A stretch of 64,000 bases of DNA from Heliopora coerulea (lineage: Eukaryota; Cnidaria; Anthozoa; Scleralcyonacea; Helioporidae). Position 1 is the first letter of the stretch. Every line of letters begins with the position of its first letter. The stretch spans positions 305,001-369,000 of the forward strand of contig JASJOG010000201.1 in assembly GCA_030142905.1 (NCBI GenBank), read 5' to 3'. Shown here in pieces: positions 56,121-64,000 of the stretch. The position numbers and the translations under genes are program-made. The notes under the pieces were generated by a model. That model worked only from the letters and a program-made list of their open reading frames with translations, was not told where the DNA came from and did no database searches.

Positions 56121-57234
56121 CAAGTCATGAATGGTTAAGACACCCTCAAAAACTAAAATCAATTGCAAGCTCCGACTGTTTTTAATGATGGTAATCTCAT
56201 GAGCTTGTGTTCAATCATTTATTGGCTTGAGTGTTCAAATGATGTAAGCAATGTTGTAGTGGTCCATAAAAGTGAAAAAAAAGTGAGAGCTATATTCTTA
56301 AATTCAGCCTCTCGTTTTGTCAACATACCAGTCCCCGAGTCTGCACACGGCATTCTTGAGAGTGCGCAACCTGTAGATATATACCTACAAATAAATAAAT
56401 AAATAAATGAATAAACAAATAAATATAGAATTTTTCACCCCAATAACCACGCGTGTAAAAGAACTCCACACACGTCAAGATTAGTACCATCGCTCACTCG
56501 GGCCTTAGTCCCACACACCCGGCGCTTCGAACAATTCTTTTAACTATCTGGAATTTATAGACAGAGAAGTAGGTGAACCTGCAGCAATTTCGAACCAAAC
56601 GTTTGGCCAAATGGACTATCCATTACTTCTTCCGGGATCGTTTTCTATTATTATTATGAATCGCAACACATATATGCATGATGGATAAATTCGTCAGCAA
56701 GTATAATAGACTTTACAATCATATGCGCTTTTAATCGAATTTTATGAAGTTGGTAAACATTTATCGAATATGAATATATTAATAATCAATTATTTAATAT
56801 CTTAAGAATTGTTCCAGAAACTATAGTGGTAGATAAGTTAGTGATTCATCGAGGGGCATAGCTTTCAGGCAGCCGACATTGTCAAATTTGTTAGAAGAGA
56901 ACGGATATACAAGTCACTATCCTTCAGTTCCCTTTATCAGTGTTGTAGTGCAAGCAAAGGATGTTCGCAGATTCATGGGAGTCACCTTGTTCATCCATAC
57001 GGAGACAACTTGTTATAACCCACAACGATAAAATCTATCAAATTCGAGAGGTATACTTAGAAGAACTACTGTTGTGTTTTAATGATGTTGAGCATATTTT
57101 GAGTTAACTATAAGGAAGTTTTTCGGGTCGCTTTAATCAGAGTTTTAGTATATCTCAGGTATCAAGTTACATTTTACATCAGATTTTGGTTTAGCTCTGT
57201 TCTTCCACGGTTTCTTAAACCACAGTAAGTTATT
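56121..57234. other. Stretch without recognisable gene
   Basis: It contains an AAAT repeat at about 56388-56425. A single open frame (56163-56402) has no motif I recognise. Confidence 0.4.
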
Positions 57235-57560
57235 CTTGCTTCACATCTTGGATGAAAGTGTCAAATTTAGAGAGGCCGTATATCTTACAACGAATTCACT
57301 TATACCTGAAAGAATATGAAGTAGGATACGTCTTTCCTTCCTGAGCCGTTTTTATAGAAGATGTTTCACTTAATCATGAATTAGTAAAAGTTTTGATGTA
57401 AAAAATTCTCAGGTTACTTCCGAGGAACTACTGGGAGTTATTTTAATAGACTTACTCTTAATTCAGATAGGTTTTATCTCATGAAGTCAGCCACAATTGC
57501 TTTTGGAAAACGGGTTCCTGGGCCCAGTTGTTTAAGCTTCTGTTTAACGTCCTAGAGATC
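57235..57560 (+). repeat. Dispersed repeat, copy 1 (copy 2 at about 62640-62960)
   Basis: The two copies share, in order, TTAATC, GTGAAA/GTAAAA-TTTTGATG, TTCTCAG, AAGGAACT, GGAATTATTTTAA-type, TTACTCTTAATT, AGGTTTT, TCGTGAAGTTAGCC-type, and CCTGGGCCCAGTTG (copy 1) or CCTGGGACCAGTTG (copy 2). Same orientation, roughly 70-75% alike by eye. No coding sense was found. Type unknown. Confidence 0.65.
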
Positions 57561-57589
57561 GTGTTATGGCTCCCTACCACCCAGCTGTT

Positions 57590-58984
57590 CCAAGTCAATA
57601 ACAAGTCAACGCAAATCCTTTCAATCTCGATGCAATTGTAACCCAGACACATAAAGGCAAAACAAAGCCTGTTGCTTATGCTAGCCGTACACCCACGGCT
57701 ACGGAAACTCCATATTCCCAGATGGAGAGAAAAGCTCTCGCGGTAGTTTGGGTGTACAAGAGGCTCCACCTATACCTGTATGGCACGACCTTCGATCTTC
57801 TCATTGACAATAATTCTTTAGAGGTAATCTACAGTTGAAACCACTTCCGCGCTTGGAACGGTGGAAACTGCGTCTCCAACCCTATACATTCCGTGTCAAA
57901 TACTCCACTGGATTCACAAATCCTGCCGATGTTTTGTCTCATATGCCATTGTGAACCCAAGTTCCAAAATACTGAAATACTATTAAGAAGTACGTCCGCT
58001 ACATAATCGTAATGTAGTTCCAAAAGCTATGTCTACGGCTCAACTTGAGATTTGACAAGAAAAAATCCTGTTCTAAAGTCAATTTATCAGCTTTCCAAAT
58101 CCGGGCATTGCCAGAAAACCAATCAAACAAGCTCCTATTTCACCATTACACAAGAACTGTTATCACTAGGTGACTTCTTCGAGAGTCGCGCATTATAATT
58201 CCAGCCAGTCTTTGAATTACCGCGCTACAGTTAACACACGAAGGACATTAACGTATCTTTAGAACCAAACATTTATTGAGGAAAAAGGTGTGGTGGCATG
58301 GCACCGACAGAGACGTGTAACATTTAATCCGCTCCTATATTTCGTGTCAAGCTCAAGGACCAACACCAAGTCCAGCTAGAGCCTCTCCACATTTCACCAA
58401 TACCAGCAACTCCATGGAGCGTTTTACATACTGATTTGTGCGGGCCGTTTTCCACTGGCAAATCCTTTCTCGTTTTGATTGATTCATGTTCCCGTCAGCC
58501 GGAAGTTTCCATAATAAAGAGCACGACTGCAGGGGCCATAATTAAGAAAATGAAATCATGTTTTGCTACGCATGGTCTACCTGCAGAAATTGTTACCAAC
58601 AATGGGTCACAATTTACATCAGAGGAATTCGAATCGTGTTGCAGTGCTAATGGGATCAAGCACCGCCGTGTGACCCCATACTGTCTTCAAGCCAATTCAG
58701 AGATCGTGCGATTCAAATGCGCAACTGAGAAAAACCATACGAGCCGCCCACGCTGAAGGAAAGAATTGGAGAAACAAGCTAGACATCTTTTTACTTAACC
58801 ACCAATCCACAGTCCATAGTACGACAGATAGAACTCCTGCAGTTCTTCTATTAGGAAGGAATATTTGCACGAAATTACCATTGCTTCCTGGACAGAATGA
58901 AGGAGTTCCCGAATTCAGGTCATGTGCAAGAGGAATACATGAAGGACGAAATGAAAAATTAAAACAAGGCAACAAAAGGCACGA
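57590..58984 (+). pseudogene. Ty3/gypsy RNase H and integrase remnant
   Basis: KPVAYASRTPTATETPYSQM and ERKALAVVW with LHLYLYG (about 57668-57785) are RNase H motifs of Ty3 elements. LQPYTFRVKYSTGFTNPADV-like sequence follows in another frame. From 58290 an integrase remnant appears, with a zinc-binding I-x-C-Q-A block. LCGPFSTGKSFLVLIDSCSR (58436) gives the first catalytic region and IVTNNGSQFTSEEFE the second, where the family Asp is Asn. Many stops and shifts. The end is abruptly followed by the foldback element at 58985. Confidence 0.75.
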
Positions 58985-59144
58985 ATGATAACTTCACAAC
59001 TAACCTACACTACTGAAGTCGACTGAAAAATGTTGACTCGAGCGGGATTTGAACTCGCACCTTCATGATACCGAGTTCAAACACTGCTCGAGTCAGCATT
59101 TTTCAGTTGACTTCAGTAGAGTAGGTTAATTGTGAAGTTATCAT
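58985..59144. repeat. Foldback repeat enclosing a tRNA-like unit (family copy 2)
   Basis: The left arm (ATGATAACTTCACAACTAAC, CTACTGAAGTCGACTGAAAA) and right arm are inverted copies over about 55 bp. The centre is the tRNA-like unit at 59035-59094, minus strand. Related to 16510-16875. Confidence 0.75.
59035..59094 (-). other. tRNA-like sequence, 60 nt
   Basis: Minus strand: GACTCGAG and CTCGAGTC close the ends, with a hairpin GTATC/GGTGC inside and a B-box-like GAGTTCAAATCCCGC. The D-arm/A-box part is degraded compared with copy 1. Not a functional tRNA; probably a SINE core. Confidence 0.5.
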
Positions 59145-59654
59145 TTCATAATATCCTGAGAATGATTCTGAATAAGGCACGAATGCCTCCTGAATACTAC
59201 GGATTTTAGAAGTACAAGAGAAAACGAACAATCGTTCATGAAATTTGTACATTAAAAAAACCATTAGGTCTTTTAAATTTTTCTTGTGCCAAGGACGGCG
59301 AGCAGGGGTGGCTGCAGGGGCTGTAGCCCCTCCACTTTTTTTTCCAAATGTAATGTTGAAACAACTATGCTATAAAACACTTGTTATGCAATTTTTCAGA
59401 GAAGCATACAAAATGCTGTATTTTTATCTCAAGCTCCCCCCCCCCCCACTCGTAATTCCCCTCCACCGTCCCTGTGTGTTAGAGATGAATTTTCTTCTTT
59501 GTTAAGGACAGATGTAGTGTTCGGTAAGTCACGTGGGAAGGAAAAGGCGGGAAAATGAGACAGGTAAGATTATGTAAACAAAGTATGATGAATCGTTAAA
59601 TAGGTAATGAAATAAATGAACGTTATGTAATGGTCTTGAGATTCAGGACTATTC
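59145..59654. other. Stretch without recognisable gene
   Basis: It contains GGGGCTGTAGCCCC (a small hairpin near 59318) and a poly-C run near 59437-59449. These may mark a small element without clear duplications. Confidence 0.4.
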
Positions 59655-59795
59655 TGAATGTTAGAGTTAGGGTTAGGATTATGGTTAGAGTTATACAGAG
59701 GATTGGGGTCAGGGTTAGGGTTGGTCCTAACTCTAGCTCAACCCTAATCCTAAACGTTACCCTACCCCAATCCTAACCCGGATCCTAATCCTAAT
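59655..59795. repeat. Degenerate telomere-like repeats in head-to-head orientation
   Basis: GTTAGGGTTAGGATTATGG and CAGGGTTAGGGTTGG on this strand are followed by CAACCCTAATCCTAAACG, CCTACCCCAATCCTAACCC and CCTAATCCTAATCC. So TTAGGG-type words turn into CCCTAA-type words around 59735. Confidence 0.7.
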
Positions 59796-60559
59796 CCTAT
59801 CTGTTGACGTGTCACCACCCGGTGACAATTGAACCAAAACAGCAGCACCTGTTTTCAAAATTTCCTATCTTCTATTTTATTTAGTACCCAGTACTGCCCA
59901 GTCACCTCCTCAGGAATACCTCCTTGTCACGACCCTAACCTGTCTATATGAAAATAACAGCAACATGTTACTTCATGTTTCCGAATCCAATAAAGTTAAC
60001 AAATGACTTATATCATCACACTCCTCTCCTATCCTGTTTACTGTACAATTTTTAGTCGTATATACATGGTCCTCCAGTTTTTGCACAAGTGGTGGCTGAT
60101 GGTAATCACATATATTACTGATTCTCTTTTGACTGTGCGCAGGTGCGTGGCCAAGTGCAAACCTGTCATGACTCCTTTGCTCAGCGTGGCCAGAAGTACA
60201 TTTTTTGGGGGCAAACTGGGAACTCAAACCATGGCTACGGAGAATTTTGTCTTTGGAAGAAAACCTACTTCTTTTGTTTTACATTTTTGGCGCACAAGAT
60301 TCAGATTAAATGCGTAATAAGACATTTTGTGTAATATTTAATGAAATAACTTTATCATGGCAGTAAAATAAGGGGAGTACAGGTTTCCCCTGTTCCCTAC
60401 CTTAATTACGTCACTGCCTTGGCCGCCGTACGTCACTCTAATTTGGCAAGTTACTGGTTCTGTTTGTACAACAGAAGTTTGAGGACACCGACGGGAATTT
60501 CGAAGCTTGCTCTAAATCCTTTCTGCGGCACTTCTTTATTACCATATCATTGATATGAT
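59796..60559. other. Stretch without recognisable gene
   Basis: Short open frames only; no motif recognised. Confidence 0.4.
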
Positions 60560-61185
60560 AACTGGTTGTGATGGACACGTTCAGTTCCTTTTAGTTTCTT
60601 ACTTGTTGCTCTTGTGAAACTTTAATCTTCTTTCTTGTCTTTTTTACAACTTCATCCCACTTCTTAGCGTTCTGCTGCAATAATCTTGTCACTTTTTCTC
60701 GGTCGGTAAGTCGTTTTCATCGGAATCTATCATCATCTTCGTAATCCTACAAAGGAAACAAAAACTATGCCGGTCTGTTCTGGGGCTTTTTGGGTTTTTT
60801 TTTTTAAACACTGTTCAAGAGGACTAATTCCTGTGGTTGCGGAAGGCTCTGAACTGATGGCATACGCTACCATTTGCAGCATTACTGCTAAAGTGTCAGG
60901 GTAATCAACTAAAAACCACCACCAGACAGTTGTTCAGATTTTCCTCCTGACAATTTATTCTCCCAGAAATTGTAGATGCCAAGAACTACTAAGCACTTAT
61001 GTAAACCCAAGCTGCTCACAAACAGTTTTTAATAAAGTTGACGAGAAATGTGTTCCGTTATCAGACTGAATCTGGTTTTGGAGTGTCAAACATACACATC
61101 CATCACTAAACTAAGGCTTCGGCTGCTGTTATTGCCATCTGATCTTTTGTTGGAATACCCTTGAAATAATTTCTCATGCAATTTC
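60560..61185 (-). pseudogene. Integrase-like fragment of an LTR retroelement
   Basis: Minus strand near 61180-61000: IPTKDQMAITAAEALV, then in another frame NQIQSDNGTHFSSTLLKTVC, which resembles the second catalytic Asp region of retroelement integrases (SDNGT-x-F). Downstream on the same strand, 60755-60640 gives LTDREKVTRLLQQNAKKWDE, which could be the pol tail. Broken by shifts and stops. Family uncertain. Confidence 0.5.
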
Positions 61186-62639
61186 ACCTCATCTCAATCA
61201 TATTTAACACGTCAATTGTTTTAATCCCATATTCGAAATAAAAATTACATATACGAAATTATTTTTCAAATGCGGGTCCTCCATTTCATATGTGACATGC
61301 ATGTTTTCAACACCAACATTTGACAGGTGAAATTTTGAACTAGGTCATTTCACATGTGAATTAAGTATTTCTTAGGTGAAAAGGTTCCCATTTCATATGT
61401 GATGTGAAAAATTTCGTCCGTAAAAATGTTTCAATTCCAAATGTTTTTCACATTTGAAATGACATCTCAGATTTTCATAGGAGTAATCATGACGTAACGC
61501 GATGAAATACCTTGAATCCTCAAGACATTCTCCTGGAGTTGTATCCATCTCCTATTTCGAGCCGAGGACAAACAAAACAACTGGAAATCTTTGGTAAAAA
61601 TATTTTTGAAATTTTCCCTGTTTGCAAAGGCGCTACAGAAGTGAATTTGGGAAGCTTTCTAAGTTGATATTTTTGGTATCTTAGTTTGCAGTAGTTGTTT
61701 ACGTCCGCTGTCCAGCGCATTGACTTCAGCACGTGATCTTGTCTCATATACCGCAGTACTGGAGCGTCGTGGACTAACCTTGAGGAAATATCGATAGAGC
61801 TTAGATGGAATGATTACTTGTTCCCAGGTTATCATTCCCCGGGTAAAATGACCTGTTTAATTCCATATAAGTAGTGCACATGATGGGGCTACAAGCGCAG
61901 TTCAATTAAACCAACGGATTTTACCCTAAAACGCATCAAGAACATCTGATCCGACTTATTGCCCCCATCAGATTTATTGTATTGTAAGTCACTATGGACT
62001 CATATGATTAATTAATTTCGACAACCCTTGTGGTGCTACCAGCGCGCCTGAACAATCCAACCAACCAGGGTAAAAGACCTCGCCCCATCACTCAGGAAGT
62101 ATCACTTATCACCATAACAGCAAAGGCTGCCGTTATTTATTGAATGGCAACTAATTCTGTCTTTTACTCCATATCGTTTTGAATTCATGTAACATAGAAT
62201 GAACTCCACCTTACGCACACTCCGTTACCATTGATACCACGCTATTACGAACAGAAGTCAGTTCCAGGCAAAAACTATTTAGTTTTACAATCAACAACTT
62301 TATTTCACATCTCTTCATAAAGTGGACATCTTGATAATTTCAAATTGGCTTATCATTGTTAGTTAAAAGTGAAGTGGAGAAACATGCACTATTAAATTTA
62401 GCAATAAAACTTATTCTTGAACAACAAAATATTGAAGATGAATAACAAAGGGTTTGTAATCCGTCATTCTAATGTTATATGACGAAACATTAATGGAGAA
62501 TTCAGTCGCGTTTCGTGCATTTACATATATTATTAGAGAAGTTTTCTTGGGCGTAAAATCAACTAAGCCATGTTAGGTAACAGAAGTGCAAGATAGCCAG
62601 TTTTAAGCGACCAAATCTCTAACCTACAATTATCCAAAC
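61186..62639. other. Stretch without recognisable gene; cluster of CATATGTGA/CACATGTGAA words
   Basis: Between 61280 and 61465, words such as TTTCATATGTGA, TTTCACATGTGAA and TTTCACATTTGAAAT recur about six times. No exon or element end was recognised. Confidence 0.4.
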
Positions 62640-62960
62640 AATTTGAATTTCCTCTAGAAGGCGAACGCCCTTACATACAAAGGAATATCGAATAGCGATT
62701 ATAGGATCTGTATTTCCTTTAAAGGCTGGATGTTCAGAGAAGCCGATTAATTTAATCCAGAAATCGTGAAATTTTGATGCACAAATTTCTCAGATTGCAT
62801 CTAAGGAACTGGTTGGAATTATTTTAAGAGATTAACTCTTAATTAGAAAAGGTTTTTTCTCGTGAAGTTAGCCGTAATATCTTTTTAAGAACTGCGGCCT
62901 GGGACCAGTTGCTTCAAGCCCTAAACGGCTTATCTGATCGATAAGATCCAGTGAGTGAAC
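62640..62960 (+). repeat. Dispersed repeat, copy 2
   Basis: Relative of 57235-57560 in the same orientation; see that entry for shared words. Function unknown. Confidence 0.6.
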
Positions 62961-63290
62961 ACTCACATCGATGTTTTAACCTAAGGAACATAGGCGTTGC
63001 GAAGGAGACCCAGGGTAGCCATGGGCCCTCAAACATTACCAGTATATCGAACTTTATTGAACCTGTTCAACAATTAGATTATTGCTCCGTATTATGGACC
63101 TCGGCAACATTCGTTTTTACAACCAAGGTTTCCTTGGTGCGACATCAAACAGACACTCGTCGCCATTCACCTAATGATCCCAAATGATGTTACTTAGTGG
63201 TGAGCACCGAATCCGCTGACCATCTGGCAAATCGTTTGTAGAAACTAGATAGCCACCACGTAATCAAAATATCTAAAAACACAATCTGTT
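62961..63290. other. Stretch without recognisable gene
   Basis: One open frame (62951-63187) has no recognisable motif. Confidence 0.4.
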
Positions 63291-63449
63291 CAGACGCGTA
63301 GCCAGCTCGATAATTGGGGGGGGGGGGGACCTTATTCATATATTCGTGTTCTGCATTATTCATTTCCTTCGAAATCGATTGTTTTTACAGTCTGTGAACA
63401 CGAATATATGAACAAGGGCCCCCCAATTAACGAGCTGGCTACGCGTCTG
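63291..63449. mobile_element. Short foldback hAT-type MITE, 159 bp, with perfect 8-bp duplication
   Basis: AATCTGTT is present at 63283-63290 and 63450-63457. The ends CAGACGCGTAGCCAGCTCG are perfectly inverted, and the arms continue through a G run to ATTCATATATTCGTGTTC-type sequence (about 60 bp each), leaving a short loop. An 8-bp duplication and CAG ends suit hAT. No coding capacity. Confidence 0.9.
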
Positions 63450-63457
63450 AATCTGTT

Positions 63458-64000
63458 AGGTTCTGTTTCTCACAGTTTTCAGTTTTTTGCTACCCCAATG
63501 AATTAACCCTAACAAAGCCACTGCTAAGCAACGTAAATTTCATTAAATGAACTGTGAGGTGATCATATCCACTGGACAAGACTATTCGAGAGCCCAGGAT
63601 TAAGGCTCGGTAGTTATTAATATGGATACCACCGAATGGAATTGTCCGTGGGATAATCTACCCGAACTTTGTACAACTGGCCCTTGGTAAGAACATTCCG
63701 GGAAACTACGGTTTCTCTTCATTGTCCTCTAGACCTCTCTTTCCTCATCCATGTTAAAATGCCTCTTACAGCGTCTCTAAAATGCTCACTTTACTGACCA
63801 GTTAATTTCTGTTGGTCTCCTCCCCATTGCTACACTATTGGGTTCTTCGATGGTCACTGTGTAACTTATGGTCCTGGAATGAACCTTTAACAGCTGAAAA
63901 CTTGTCTGTTCAAAATGCAGTCGTTTATCAAACTCAAGAAACAGAGAGAATTTGACCAATGATCAAACACAGAGAAGAACCTTTGGAAAACGAAGTGCAA
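63458..64000. other. Stretch without recognisable gene
   Basis: Nothing recognised up to the window end. Confidence 0.4.

Overview
The window looks like nuclear DNA of an invertebrate animal, most likely a cnidarian (anthozoan). This is inference from the mix of elements: DIRS, Penelope-like, CR1/jockey-like LINE, Ty3, hAT, piggyBac, Tc1/mariner and a protein-primed-polymerase virus-like element, plus AT-rich introns and TTAGGG-type degenerate telomere repeats. Nothing suggests a prokaryote. Most of the window is mobile DNA in decay. One host gene is recognisable: the 5' part of WASHC5 (strumpellin, an endosomal WASH-complex subunit) on the minus strand, with exon 1 at 29286-29509 and an internal exon at 23195-23279.

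Layout. 1-323: end of a Tc1/mariner element. 640-3760: decayed Penelope-like retroelement with a proline-rich N-terminus and a 190-bp inverted repeat at its end. 4874-9575: DIRS element (gag, RT/RNase H, tyrosine recombinase) with inverted ends and several breaks. 11395-14525: CR1/jockey-like LINE. 14526-22184: small repeats, including a tRNA-like foldback, a MITE and a 1.07-kb simple-repeat block. 22185-29545: WASHC5 introns and exons, holding a 0.9-kb GATGAT block, a duplicated intronic unit and a pogo-like MITE. 29546-35282: mostly unrecognised, with a 21-nt repeat ladder and an intact HIRAN-like ORF.

35283-53457 is a nested stack. A virus-like element with a family-B DNA polymerase (41015-53457, +) has its left end cut by a Ty3 element (35283-41014, -). 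The Ty3 pol frame carries a 600-bp solo LTR (39189-39788). The polymerase gene is split by a Penelope-like insertion (45355-50652) built as a near-perfect inverted pair. That insertion also holds a Crypton-like recombinase fragment and a piggyBac element (49403-50567) at a TTAA site whose empty version survives in the sister arm.

53458-64000: a tandem hairpin pair, two short elements with perfect 8-bp target duplications (hAT type), Ty3 remnants on both strands, a second tRNA-like foldback, head-to-head telomere-like repeats and unclassified dispersed repeats.

Most unusual signal: short GC-rich hairpins recur inside the AT-rich virus-like element, in coding and non-coding places. They share flanks (ATC before, TCA after), while their stems change on both sides so that pairing is kept, and they are read in different frames. 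This points to a nucleic-acid-level mini-element, not a protein motif.
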